Source: Alphaproteobacteria bacterium
GTDB lineage: Bacteria > Pseudomonadota > Alphaproteobacteria > Oceanibaculales > Oceanibaculaceae
DNA length: 64,000 nucleotides
Direction: 5' to 3'
NCBI GenBank assembly: GCA_018823745.1
Contig: JAHJHR010000011.1
Coordinates: 169,802 to 233,801, forward strand
A program made the translations under genes and the position numbers. This document shows, piece by piece, positions 24,594 through 34,120 of this stretch. How positions within the stretch are numbered: the first letter of the stretch is position 1; each line of letters begins with the position of its first letter. The notes under the pieces are model-generated. The model did no database searches. It saw only the letters and a list, made by a program, of their open reading frames with translations, and had not been told where the DNA came from.

Positions 24594-25556
24594 TTATAGC
24601 GCCTCAATGTAACGGATCATCCGTTGGCGCTCGCCGGCATCCGGCAGACGTCCCTGGCCGGCACCCAGATTATCGACGACATGGCGCGGATTGCTGGTGC
24701 CCGGAATGACGCAGGTCACGGTCGGCTCGGACAGGATGTATTTCAGGAAGAACTGCCCCCAGCTGGCGGCGAAGGGCTGCGCCCAGTCCGGTATGTCCTG
24801 TCCGCGCACCTTGCGGAACAAGCCGCCGCCCTCGAAGGGCCGGTTCACCAGAATGGCAACGCCCTTGTCCCGTGCCAGCGGCAGCACCCGGTCTTCCGCC
24901 GCCCGCACCGCCGGGGAATAGGCCAGCTGGACGAAATCCGGCGTCTCGCGTTCGATGACTTGCGCCAGCTCGTCCAGCGCCCCGCTGGTGTAATGCGTGA
25001 CGCCGAAATAGCGGATGCGGCCCTGCGCCTTCCATTCGCGCAAACTGGGCAGATGCGCCGCCAGATCGAGCAGATTATGCACCTGCATCAGATCGATCAC
25101 CGGGCTGCGCAACAGCTGCGCCGAGCGCTCCATCTGGCGCAGGCCCGCTTCCCTGCCGGTGGTCCAGACCTTGGTCGCCAGAAACGCCTTGGGCCGGGCC
25201 TGCATGCCGGCCAGCAGATCGCCGACCCGCTCCTCGGCAGCGCCATACATCGGCGAGGAATCGATGACCGAGCCGCCGCCTTCGAACAGAAGCTCCAGAA
25301 CCTGCCGCAACGCTGCCATTTCCGGGGCGTTGGCGGCGACGTCGAATTGCTGCCAGGTACCCAGCCCGACACTGGGCAGGGCCTCGCCACTGGACGGAAT
25401 CTGCCGGGTCAACATCCTGCCCTCCTGGGTTGTTGCCGATGCACCTCCTGCCGTCACACCCAGGCCTGTGCCCAGCAGGGCCATCCCGGCCAGCCGCAGG
25501 AAATCCGCCCGGCTCAGATCGGTGCAAACCGTATCGTTCTTCTGGCGTCGGTTCAT
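24594..25556 (-). CDS. Aldo/keto reductase with N-terminal export-like segment
   Basis: 320-residue aldo/keto reductase. The tetrad is visible: Asp and Tyr in VIDSSPMYGAAEE, Lys in FLATKVWT and His in LMQVHNLLD; GTWQQFDV and the C-terminal VIPGTSNPRHVVDN also fit. The first 45 residues resemble a Tat signal (SRADFLRLAGMALLGTG, a hydrophobic core, then GASA), but with only one arginine at the twin-arginine position, so export is uncertain. Start at the ATG 25556, which overlaps the upstream transporter stop (ATGA); a longer frame lies within that gene. Substrate unknown. Confidence 0.86.
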   Translation of the reverse strand: MNRRQKNDTVCTDLSRADFLRLAGMALLGTGLGVTAGGASATTQEGRMLTRQIPSSGEALPSVGLGTWQQFDVAANAPEMAALRQVLELLFEGGGSVIDSSPMYGAAEERVGDLLAGMQARPKAFLATKVWTTGREAGLRQMERSAQLLRSPVIDLMQVHNLLDLAAHLPSLREWKAQGRIRYFGVTHYTSGALDELAQVIERETPDFVQLAYSPAVRAAEDRVLPLARDKGVAILVNRPFEGGGLFRKVRGQDIPDWAQPFAASWGQFFLKYILSEPTVTCVIPGTSNPRHVVDNLGAGQGRLPDAGERQRMIRYIEAL

Positions 25557-26839
25557 GAGGCCTCTCCTTCCTTCTCTTCTGTCAGTCTTTCGTGCCGCCG
25601 CCCGATCACCGTGGCCAGCAAGAGCCACAGCCCGGCGATGGGCACGGCCACCAGGGCGATGCCCTTCAGTGACAAGCCAAGCCCGGCCAGCCCGGCATAG
25701 AGCCAGCCACTGACCGCGTCGCCGCCGCGATAGACAACGGTGTCGAGGAAATTCTTCGATTTATAGCGCTGCTCGCGCGGCACGACGGTGAACAGCACCT
25801 CGCGTCCCGGACGGGCTATGGCGTAATTCGTGGCCCGGCGCAGGCCCTGGAACCCCAGCAGGGTCAGCACCGCCGGCGCTGCCGCCAGCGTCGCGAAGCC
25901 GATGGCCGTGAAGGCCGGCAGCAGCACCAGCCCCGCCGTCACCCCGCCCCAGGCCAGCAGCCGTCCCGTCACCAGCACCTGCAGGATCAGCGTGACGAAA
26001 TTCACCGTCAGGTCGATCAGCGCGAAGATGCGCGTCCGTTCCGGCGAGTTGTCGAAGGCGTTGGCGACGATCTCCGCCTGCTGGAAATACAGGAAGGTCG
26101 AGGTCCAGGTGTAGAACAGCACATAGGCGGCGATCAGCATCAGATGGCGGGATTGCAGCAGCGTCGTCGCCCCGGACAGGATGCCGCCCTCTATGCGCTG
26201 GTCCGAAGCGGCCTCAGGCCGGAACCGGTGGCGCGACAGCAACCGGATGCAGATCACCGCGCCCTGCAGCAGCAGCGCCGACACCAGAAGCAGATTGACC
26301 GGCCCCAGCGGCACCGCCAGCCCCGCCGTCAGCAGCGGCCCGAGCAGCGCCCCTGTCGTGCCGCCGGCGGCGATGGCTCCGAACAGCCGCCTGCCCTGCC
26401 CCTCGGTGAAGATATCGGACAGGAAAGACCAGAACACCGAGATGACGAACAGATTATAGACGCTGACCCAGACGAAGAAGATGCGCGCCATCGTCACATT
26501 CTGTGGGTCCAGCCGGAACAGCAGGAAGAAGATCAGCAGATTGGCGGTAAAGAAATGATAGACCGCCGGCATGAAGCGCCGCCTTGGATGGCGCGACACC
26601 AGCCAGCCGAAAGCCGGCACCGCCGCCAGCATGGCGAAGAAGGTGGCGGTGAACAGCCATTGCAGGTTCCGGGTCCCGCCGATCACCCCCATCTCGTCGC
26701 GGATCGGCCGCAGGATGTAATAGCCCGACAGCAAGCAGAAGAAATAGCCGAAGGCCAGCAGGAACGCCGGCCATTCCCCCGGCCGCACCGTCACGAAGCG
26801 CTCGGCGAACCGTTTTATCGGTTGGGAGCTGCCTGCCAT
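25553..26839 (-). CDS. MFS-type carrier, ATP:ADP antiporter-like
   Basis: 428-residue membrane protein with twelve predicted helices. The N-terminal region (PGEWPAFLLAFGYFFCLLSGYYILRPIRDEMG) resembles the bacterial branch related to nucleotide (Tlc-type) carriers, often labelled NTP/NDP exchange transporter or generic MFS protein. Nucleotide exchange is not a safe inference in a free-living bacterium; the real substrate is unknown. It leads a two-gene unit with the aldo/keto reductase and is divergent from the small exported protein at 27032, sharing a 192-base promoter region with it. Confidence 0.78.
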   Translation of the reverse strand: MAGSSQPIKRFAERFVTVRPGEWPAFLLAFGYFFCLLSGYYILRPIRDEMGVIGGTRNLQWLFTATFFAMLAAVPAFGWLVSRHPRRRFMPAVYHFFTANLLIFFLLFRLDPQNVTMARIFFVWVSVYNLFVISVFWSFLSDIFTEGQGRRLFGAIAAGGTTGALLGPLLTAGLAVPLGPVNLLLVSALLLQGAVICIRLLSRHRFRPEAASDQRIEGGILSGATTLLQSRHLMLIAAYVLFYTWTSTFLYFQQAEIVANAFDNSPERTRIFALIDLTVNFVTLILQVLVTGRLLAWGGVTAGLVLLPAFTAIGFATLAAAPAVLTLLGFQGLRRATNYAIARPGREVLFTVVPREQRYKSKNFLDTVVYRGGDAVSGWLYAGLAGLGLSLKGIALVAVPIAGLWLLLATVIGRRHERLTEEKEGEAS

Positions 26840-26948
26840 GCCGGTTCCTCTTTTATTGTCCGCTGAATCTCAACATGGGGCAGTGCCCTGAAAGAACCAG
26901 AATTAAAACCGAGGCTTGCAACGGAAAGGGGCGGCGCAGGGCGTTGAA

Positions 26949-26973
26949 GGAACCAAGCGCCGGAGAGCGCGTT
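26949..26973 (+). promoter_or_regulatory. EcfG-type general stress promoter
   Basis: GGAAC at 26949-26953, sixteen bases, then CGTT at 26970-26973. This is the consensus reported for EcfG sigma factors of the alphaproteobacterial general stress response. It sits about 58 bases before the start codon of the small serine-rich protein and points toward it. I saw no second match in the intergenic regions of the window. Confidence 0.65.
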
Positions 26974-27031
26974 AACCCTAGCGACGAGCAGCACCTTGGC
27001 AAAAAAGGTGCTCACCAGAAGGAATTATCCG

Positions 27032-27382
27032 ATGAACGATATCGAATCGACACCGTCCGATCGGAAGGAAGAAGCCCCCGTGAAGCTGGGCCGGCGCGAG
27101 ATGCTGATGCGTCTCGGTCTGGCGAGTGCGGCTGTCTATGCAGCACCGGTCCTGCTGAATCTGAATCCCGCGAACGCGTCCAAGGGCAGCAAGAGCAGTC
27201 GCGGCAGTCACCCCAGCCGGGGCAGCAAAGGCAGCCGGGGAGACAAGCGCCATTCGAAGCACCGGCATCCTTACGACCCCCGCAAGCGGCAGGACTGGGT
27301 CAGTCGGGACAGCCGACGCTACAGCTATAATGGCCGATCTATCAGCTTTCAGGAATTGCTGGATCTGAGGGTTCGCTTCTGA
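27032..27382 (+). CDS. Small exported basic serine-rich protein, candidate substrate of the HprK-PqqD protein
   Basis: 116-residue protein that I cannot place in a named family. Residues about 20-52 look like a Tat or Sec export signal (GRREMLMRLGLASAA, hydrophobic stretch, NPANAS cleavage region) with a twin arginine. The mature part of about 65 residues is strongly basic and opens with serine repeats (SKGSKSSRGSHPSRGSKGSRG), then a KRHSKHRHPYDPRKR block and a conserved-looking tail YNGRSISFQELLDL. Start at the ATG 27032 with an AGAAGGA site; a TTG at 26996 is less likely. An EcfG-type promoter lies upstream, and a kinase-like/PqqD fusion follows after 46 bases, suggesting that this protein is its target. 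Confidence 0.8.
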   Translation: MNDIESTPSDRKEEAPVKLGRREMLMRLGLASAAVYAAPVLLNLNPANASKGSKSSRGSHPSRGSKGSRGDKRHSKHRHPYDPRKRQDWVSRDSRRYSYNGRSISFQELLDLRVRF

Positions 27383-27428
27383 TCGTGATCGGACCTCAGC
27401 ATTATTCTGGAATAAAGGGCATCATCGC

Positions 27429-28733
27429 ATGCTGGTGAAGTTCGCGGGCATTCTCCAGCCTGTGGCCTTCATCGGCTGCGAGAATTTGTTGCCCTATGTT
27501 CTGAAGATCATCCCCAGCTGGCCCTGGGACATTGCCACAGACCAGCTGGAAGAACCGGTCATCGCGATCCACCGCATCGATGATGGATATGTCATCCATG
27601 CGCCCTGGCACAGCCAGCCCATGTCCGATCCGACCGAGGTCAGTGCCGCCTGCAGCCTTATCGTTGACCTTATCCATGCCCGCACCCTGGAGCGGTCGAT
27701 CGAAGGCGAGGAATTCTGCCTGCATGGGGCTGCGGCGGTGTTCTCGGGACGGCTGGTCGTGTTTCCGGCCCTCCAGCGCGCCGGGAAAAGCACGCTGATG
27801 GCGCGGCTGGCAGCGGCCGGCCAGCGCATTTTCGCCGATGATCTGCTGGGCATATGCACCCTGGAGGATATTGGCATTTCCTTCGGCGCATCGCCGCGAT
27901 TGCGGCTGCCTTTGCCGACCCGGACCCGCCGCCCCTTCCGCAATTTCATCGACGCCCACCGGGGGCCTGCCGACGACCGCTATCTCTATCTCGACCTGCC
28001 GGCGGCTCAGCTGGCCCTGCATGGCGAGACCGCGCCACTGGGCGCCATTGTCCTGCTGGACCGTCGCGCCACTGGCGCTGCCATCCTTGTGCCGGCCCGG
28101 CGCAGCGCCGGGCTGCGCCATCTGATCGTGCAGAACCTGACGGGCCATCATGATGCCGAGACCATCGTCGCGCGCCTGCGCCGGCTGGTCGATGAATTGC
28201 CCTGCTATACCCTGCGATTCAGCAATATCGACGAGGCTGCGGCGCTGTTGCATGACAGCTTCATCAGCTGGCCGAGCCAAAGCGGCGAGGGAGAAACCGC
28301 GCGTATAGCGGCAGAGGAACCCTCTCCCCTACCCAGCAAATCCTACCTTCAGCCGCAGATGAAATCCGCCGCCCCCCGCCGGCGCAGGAGGCTGGATGAC
28401 GATCCTTATATCCGCCTGCCCGCCGTGGCCGCGCATGAGGTGGACGGGGAGATTTTCCTGACCGACCCGCGCGACGGTGCGATCCATCATCTGAACCTGA
28501 TGGCGTCGGGATTATGGCGCCTGCTGGCCGAGCCGATCACCACGAAACAGGCAGTGGAAGTGGTGCAGACCGCTTTCCCCAGCCTGCAGCGCCAGAGGCT
28601 GGAACGCGATGTCACCGCGTTGTTCTCGCATCTGCTGGAAAACAAGCTGATCGCCCATCCGGAGCATCTGGATTCCCTTGCGGCCGCAGGCGCCCGTGCT
28701 CCCCTGGGCAGGACCGCGAAGACGGCTTCCTAG
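27429..28733 (+). CDS. HPr-kinase-like/PqqD fusion protein
   Basis: 434-residue fusion. Residues about 1-290 resemble HPr serine kinase-related proteins: a HGAAAV strand, a P-loop-like PALQRAGKST (Lys120; the usual first glycine is missing) and FADD (Asp137-Asp138) as Walker B-like acid pair. Residues about 340-425 are a PqqD/RRE-type domain (YIRLPAVAAHEVDGEIFLTD, then LNLMASGLWRLLAE), the fold that binds leader peptides in ribosomal peptide modification. A proline/arginine-rich linker joins them. HprK-related and PqqD genes co-occur in putative modification cassettes in proteobacteria. The upstream small protein is the obvious candidate substrate. It converges with the SDR gene with one base between stops. 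Confidence 0.82.
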   Translation: MLVKFAGILQPVAFIGCENLLPYVLKIIPSWPWDIATDQLEEPVIAIHRIDDGYVIHAPWHSQPMSDPTEVSAACSLIVDLIHARTLERSIEGEEFCLHGAAAVFSGRLVVFPALQRAGKSTLMARLAAAGQRIFADDLLGICTLEDIGISFGASPRLRLPLPTRTRRPFRNFIDAHRGPADDRYLYLDLPAAQLALHGETAPLGAIVLLDRRATGAAILVPARRSAGLRHLIVQNLTGHHDAETIVARLRRLVDELPCYTLRFSNIDEAAALLHDSFISWPSQSGEGETARIAAEEPSPLPSKSYLQPQMKSAAPRRRRRLDDDPYIRLPAVAAHEVDGEIFLTDPRDGAIHHLNLMASGLWRLLAEPITTKQAVEVVQTAFPSLQRQRLERDVTALFSHLLENKLIAHPEHLDSLAAAGARAPLGRTAKTAS

Positions 28734-28734
28734 C

Positions 28735-29481
28735 TCAGTAGGTTGCACGCCCCCCCGACAGATCGAACACAGCGCCCGTGGTGAAGGAATTCTCCGCCGA
28801 CACCATCCAGGCGACCATCGCGGCAATCTCCTCCACCTCGACGAATCGGGCGCGCGGAATCTTCTGCAGCATGTAGTCGATATGGGTCTGCGTCATCTGG
28901 TCGAAGATACGGGTCTTGGCCGCTGCCGGGGTGATGCAGTTGACCGCGATGTCATGCCCCGCCAGTTCCTTGCCCAGCGACTTGGTCAGGGCGATCACCC
29001 CCGCCTTTGCCGCCGAATAGGCCGAGGCGTTGGGGTTGCCCTCCTTGCCGGCGATGGAGGCGGTATTGGCGATGCGGCCATAGCCACGCTTGATCATTCC
29101 GGGCACCACCGCCTTGCAGCAATGGAACACGCCGTTCAGATCGATATCGATGACCCGCCGCCATTCATCAATGGGGTACTCGGCAACGGTGGTATTCATC
29201 CCCGCGATGCCGGCATTGCAGACCAGAATATCGATGCCGCCCAGCGCCTCGACCGTCCGGGCCTCGGCCTGCACCACCGCCTCGTAATTCGTCACATCGA
29301 CCGGGATGCCGGCGGTCTTGCCCGACAGCTCGGCCAGCACTTTTTTCGTCAGCCCTTCATCAGCATCCCATATGGCGACGGACGCACCGGACAGCAGCAG
29401 CCGCTGGGTGATCGCAAGGCCGATGCCCTGCGCGCCGCCGGTCACCACGGCCCGGCGGCCCTTCAGATCGATCTGGTTCAT
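28735..29481 (-). CDS. SDR-family NAD(P)-dependent dehydrogenase
   Basis: 248-residue short-chain dehydrogenase. The cofactor motif is TGGAQGIG (about residues 13-20), the NAG motif CNAGIAG, and the catalytic Tyr-Lys pair is AYSAAKAG with an upstream serine in NTASIAG; all are intact. It is the last gene of the sugar-type ABC transporter operon, 11 bases after the second permease, so it most likely oxidises the imported polyol or sugar. Start at the ATG 29481; the longer frame enters the permease gene. Confidence 0.88.
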   Translation of the reverse strand: MNQIDLKGRRAVVTGGAQGIGLAITQRLLLSGASVAIWDADEGLTKKVLAELSGKTAGIPVDVTNYEAVVQAEARTVEALGGIDILVCNAGIAGMNTTVAEYPIDEWRRVIDIDLNGVFHCCKAVVPGMIKRGYGRIANTASIAGKEGNPNASAYSAAKAGVIALTKSLGKELAGHDIAVNCITPAAAKTRIFDQMTQTHIDYMLQKIPRARFVEVEEIAAMVAWMVSAENSFTTGAVFDLSGGRATY

Positions 29482-29492
29482 GGAGTCTGTCC

Positions 29493-30398
29493 CTATTCTT
29501 TCACGGCACCGGTCATCGACGAGACGTAATGCTCGACGAAGAAGGAATACAGGATGACGACCGGCAGCGATCCCAGCAAGGCCCCCGCCATCAGCGAGCC
29601 CCACTCATACACATCGGAGCGCACAAGCTCCGTCAGCACGCCGACCGGTACGGTCTTGTTCTCCGAGGAGGCGATGAAGGTTAGCGCATAGATGAACTCG
29701 TTCCAGGACAGGGTGAAGGCGAAGATGCCGGCCGAGATCAGCCCCGGCACCGACAGTGGCAGGATGATCCTGGTGAGAATCTGCAACCGCGTCGCCCCGT
29801 CGATCAGCGCGCATTCCTCCAACTCATAGGGGATCGAGCGGAAATAGCCCATCAGCAGCCAGGTGCAGAACGGGATCAGGAAGGTCGGATAGGTCAGGAT
29901 CAGCGCCCAATGCGTGTCATAGATGCCGAATTTGAACACCAGCAGCGCCAGCGGGATGAACAGGATCGAGGGCGGCACCAGATAGGCCAGGAAGATGCAC
30001 ACGCCGACCATCCGCGATCCCTGGAAGCGCAGCCGCTCAATGGCATAGGCCGCCAGCACCGCGCAGATCACCGACAGGAAGGTGGAGGCGACCGCGACCA
30101 GCATGGTGTTCCACAGCCATCCCGCATAGGAGGTCTCGAACAGCAAATATTTGATATGGTCCAGCGTCGGCTCGACCACCCAGAACGGGCTGTAATTGTC
30201 GTAATCGGTCAGCTGGTGGTTCGGCTTCACCGAGGTGATCGCCATCCAGTAGAACGGGAACAGCAGCACGAAGACGAAAATGCCCAGCGGCAGATAGACG
30301 GTGACGATGCGGCGTGGCAGCCGGTTCAGATAGAGCATGCCGCCTTCATCGCCGGACCTGTCCGGCTTGGGGGTTTGGGTGGTGTCGGTCACGGCCAT
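29493..30398 (-). CDS. Carbohydrate ABC transporter permease (MalG-like)
   Basis: 301-residue inner-membrane permease of the CUT1 class with six helices. The cytoplasmic EAA loop is EECALIDGATRLQILTRIILPLSVPG, which docks the ATPase. It partners the MalF-like permease encoded just upstream. Start set at the ATG 30398, which has a TTAGGAGC site and lies four bases after the upstream stop; a start at 30419 would overlap that gene and lacks a site. The substrate is probably a sugar, polyol or sugar acid, given the dehydrogenases and dehydratase around it. Confidence 0.9.
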   Translation of the reverse strand: MAVTDTTQTPKPDRSGDEGGMLYLNRLPRRIVTVYLPLGIFVFVLLFPFYWMAITSVKPNHQLTDYDNYSPFWVVEPTLDHIKYLLFETSYAGWLWNTMLVAVASTFLSVICAVLAAYAIERLRFQGSRMVGVCIFLAYLVPPSILFIPLALLVFKFGIYDTHWALILTYPTFLIPFCTWLLMGYFRSIPYELEECALIDGATRLQILTRIILPLSVPGLISAGIFAFTLSWNEFIYALTFIASSENKTVPVGVLTELVRSDVYEWGSLMAGALLGSLPVVILYSFFVEHYVSSMTGAVKE

Positions 30399-30402
30399 GC
30401 TC

Positions 30403-31353
30403 CTAATCCTGCCCGCCATGCTGCCAGCGCCGCCGTTGCAGCCCGAAATAACTGAACAGGATGGCCGAGAGCAGGAACGGGATCATCGCGGTGGCGATAG
30501 CCGCGCCCTCTCCCAGGAAGCCGCCGGGAATGGCGCGCTGGAAGCTGAGCGTCGCCATAAGATGGGTGGCGTTGATCGGCCCGCCGCGGGTCAGCACATA
30601 GATCAGCTGGAAATCGGTGAAGGTGAACAGCACTGAGAAGGTCATGACGACGGCGATGATCGGCGTCAGCAGCGGCAAGGTGATATATCGGAAGCGCTGC
30701 CAGGGCGTAGTGCCGTCCAGCGTCGCCGCCTCATACAGCGATTGCGGAATGGTCTGCAGACCGGCCAGCAGCGAAATCGCGACGAAGGGAATACCGCGCC
30801 AGACATTGGCGGCGATCACGCTCCACCGGGCATTCCATTTGTCGCCCAGGAAATTGATGTTGGCATCGATCAGCCCCATCTCGCGCAGCGCCCAGGACAG
30901 GATCGAGAATTGCGCGTCGAAGATCCACCAGAAGGCAATCGCCGACAGCACCGTGGGCACCACCCAGGGCAGCAGCACGATGGCGCGGAAGAAGGCCTTG
31001 CACGGCATGTGCTGGTTCAGCAGCAAGGCGAGCCAGAGGCCCAGCCCGAATTTCAGGATCGAGGCGACGACGGTGTAGAGGATGGTGTTGAACACCGACA
31101 GCCAGAACACCGTGTCGTCCAGCAGATATTCGAAATTCTCCAGCCCGATGAAGACCCCGTCGCGGCCGATGCGCGTATCGGTAAAGCCCAGCCAGACGCC
31201 GAGCCCCAGCGGATAGGTCAGGAACAGCAGCAGCAGGGCGGCCGCCGGCAGCATGAACAGCAGGCCGAGGAAATGCCGGTTCGACATCACCTTTTCCAGC
31301 AACCCGGCGGGGGCTGGCGCAACCCGGGGTATACGGTCGGCGTCCACGGCCAT
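30403..31353 (-). CDS. Carbohydrate ABC transporter permease (MalF-like)
   Basis: 316-residue CUT1 permease with six helices and the typical loop YEAATLDGTTPWQRFRYITLPLLTP. N-terminal residues about 20-50 form the first helix after a cytosolic stretch. It forms the channel with the MalG-like protein. A strong GC-rich hairpin (31385-31417) separates it from the upstream binding-protein gene, an arrangement that commonly keeps binding protein expression higher than that of the membrane subunits. Confidence 0.9.
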   Translation of the reverse strand: MAVDADRIPRVAPAPAGLLEKVMSNRHFLGLLFMLPAAALLLLFLTYPLGLGVWLGFTDTRIGRDGVFIGLENFEYLLDDTVFWLSVFNTILYTVVASILKFGLGLWLALLLNQHMPCKAFFRAIVLLPWVVPTVLSAIAFWWIFDAQFSILSWALREMGLIDANINFLGDKWNARWSVIAANVWRGIPFVAISLLAGLQTIPQSLYEAATLDGTTPWQRFRYITLPLLTPIIAVVMTFSVLFTFTDFQLIYVLTRGGPINATHLMATLSFQRAIPGGFLGEGAAIATAMIPFLLSAILFSYFGLQRRRWQHGGQD

Positions 31354-31384
31354 CGATCTATCCTTGCAGAAGGGCGGAAGGACA

Positions 31385-31417
31385 GCCCCGCCTTGCCCGG
31401 CTGGGCAAAGGCGGGGC
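31385..31417 (-). terminator. GC-rich hairpin between binding protein and permease genes
   Basis: GCCCCGCCTTGCCC and GGGCAAAGGCGGGGC pair around a four-base loop with a single bulged A. No U-run follows, so it probably acts as an mRNA-stabilising or partially attenuating hairpin after the binding protein gene. Confidence 0.65.
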
Positions 31418-31436
31418 CGGTTTCCTCAGAACCGCG

Positions 31437-32756
31437 TCAGACGCGGTAATAGCGGTTGGCGCGCGATTCCGCCCGCTTGGCCGCTTCTTCCGGCGAACGC
31501 TGGCCAGTCGCGGCCTCCGCCACCATGTCGACGACGACGTAATCCGCCATCACGCCAGCCGAGGCATAGCCGAGTTGCCCGGCAAAGCCGTTCGGACGCA
31601 GCAGTTCGGACGCCTTGGCATAGGCCACATGGTTCGGGTCCGAGGTCCAGATCGGGTTGTTGGCATAGGCCTTCAGCGTCTGGCAGCAATAGGCGCTGGA
31701 CTGCTTGATCCACTCCTGCATCTGCGCTTCCTCGAACATGAATTGCAGATAGGCCTTGGCCGCGTTCGGGAATTTGGTGTGCTTGAAGATGACGTTGGAG
31801 GTGATCTGGTACAGCTCCGCCGCCTTGCCTGTCGGGCCGACAGGGAACGGCGTCGTGCGGATGTCCTTCGCCATATCCTGTAGCTTCGGATCGTTCTTGG
31901 CCGCGTAGTAGAGCGACACGCCATTCGCCGTCAGGCCGATTTCGCCGGCCAGGAAGGCACGGTTATTGTTCACATCCAGCCAGCTTTCCGTGCCGGGAAT
32001 ATAGGTCTGGTACAATTCGCGGGCATATTTCAGGCCGGCGATGGTCTCCGGGCTGTTGACTACGACCTTGTTGTTCTCATCGACCAGCCGCCCGCCATGG
32101 CTCCACAGGATCCAGTGGGCGAAGTTGTTGCCGTCGCCGACCGCATGACCATGCGCGAAGCCGGGCGGATGGCCCTTCGCCTTCATCGCCTTGCACAGCT
32201 CCAGGAAGCCCGCCGTATCCTTCGGGAATTCCTTGAACCCGGCATCGTTCATCCAGCTTTCGCGGTAGCAGATGGCGTTGCCGATGCTTGCCAGCGGCAG
32301 GCCGATGAACTTGCCGTCGCGCTTGGCGTAGCTGGCCGGGCCTTCATACCAGCCGCCATATTTCTTGCCGAGATAATCGGCCAGATCGGTCACATCCAGC
32401 AGCTTGTCAGGATACTGATGCGGATCGTCGAACCACACGAACATGATGTCCGGGCCGGAACCGACATTGGCGGCCACGGCGGCCTTCGGGCGGATGTCCT
32501 CCCAGCTTTCCTTGTCGATGCGGACCTTGACGCCGGTTTCCTTGGTAAATTTCTCGGTATTGGCGATCCAGCTATCCTCGTCGCCCTTCACGAAGGCGGA
32601 CCAGCGCAGCACGCGCAGTTCCGCCCCTTTTTCTGGCGTGTAGTTCAGCTTGGTCTGGGCAAAGGCCGGAGTGCCGCCCCGCAGGGCCGGCACCACCGCA
32701 CCGGCAGCAACGCCCGCCGCCGTCCCCAGAAGTACATCGCGCCTTGTGATCGTCAT
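31437..32756 (-). CDS. Carbohydrate ABC transporter substrate-binding protein (Tat-exported)
   Basis: 439-residue family 1 solute-binding protein. It starts with a twin-arginine signal (ITRRDVLLGTAAGVAAG, cleavage near AFAQ). Binding-protein features include GSGPDIMFVWFDDPHQYPDKL and LPLASIGNAICYRESWMND, the hinge-proximal segments of the two lobes. The receptor probably feeds the MalF/MalG-like pair. The long gap of 124 bases to the upstream ATPase gene holds only a weak five-base-pair hairpin (about 32845-32858). Confidence 0.9.
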   Translation of the reverse strand: MTITRRDVLLGTAAGVAAGAVVPALRGGTPAFAQTKLNYTPEKGAELRVLRWSAFVKGDEDSWIANTEKFTKETGVKVRIDKESWEDIRPKAAVAANVGSGPDIMFVWFDDPHQYPDKLLDVTDLADYLGKKYGGWYEGPASYAKRDGKFIGLPLASIGNAICYRESWMNDAGFKEFPKDTAGFLELCKAMKAKGHPPGFAHGHAVGDGNNFAHWILWSHGGRLVDENNKVVVNSPETIAGLKYARELYQTYIPGTESWLDVNNNRAFLAGEIGLTANGVSLYYAAKNDPKLQDMAKDIRTTPFPVGPTGKAAELYQITSNVIFKHTKFPNAAKAYLQFMFEEAQMQEWIKQSSAYCCQTLKAYANNPIWTSDPNHVAYAKASELLRPNGFAGQLGYASAGVMADYVVVDMVAEAATGQRSPEEAAKRAESRANRYYRV

Positions 32757-32880
32757 TTCTCGTTTCCTCCTCGGTTGCGCGGGGTTTTGATGCGGCCTCT
32801 GCGGGCCTCCCGCTTTTGATCTACGCCTGGCTTATTCTCTCCTGGTCGGTTGGCCGACTCGTCTTGTTGTCCCAAACCCG

Positions 32881-33942
<1,062 letters not shown>

Positions 33943-34120
33943 AAACAAACCTCCCTGATGCCACCCCTTAAAGGATTGGCTTATTTAGTTTTTATGAATG
34001 GAGTGTATCGCGCGCCTTCTAGCCCCGCAAGGCACTAACTGTAAAATACCCTGACAGTTCCGCTTATGGTTGCATTAGAAAATACGCAACAGCGGCAGGT
34101 TGGCCCGCCCTGCCCGGTGC

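Noticed and set aside
24594..25556. Firm Tat-export call for the aldo/keto reductase
   Set aside because: Only one arginine stands at the twin-arginine position; export is possible but not supported well enough.
25553..26839. Nucleotide parasite-type ATP:ADP translocase
   Set aside because: Resemblance is limited to the general fold and N-terminal region; all other genes suggest a free-living bacterium.
32845..32858. Terminator between the ATPase and binding-protein genes
   Set aside because: Only a five-base-pair stem with no U-run; too weak to call.
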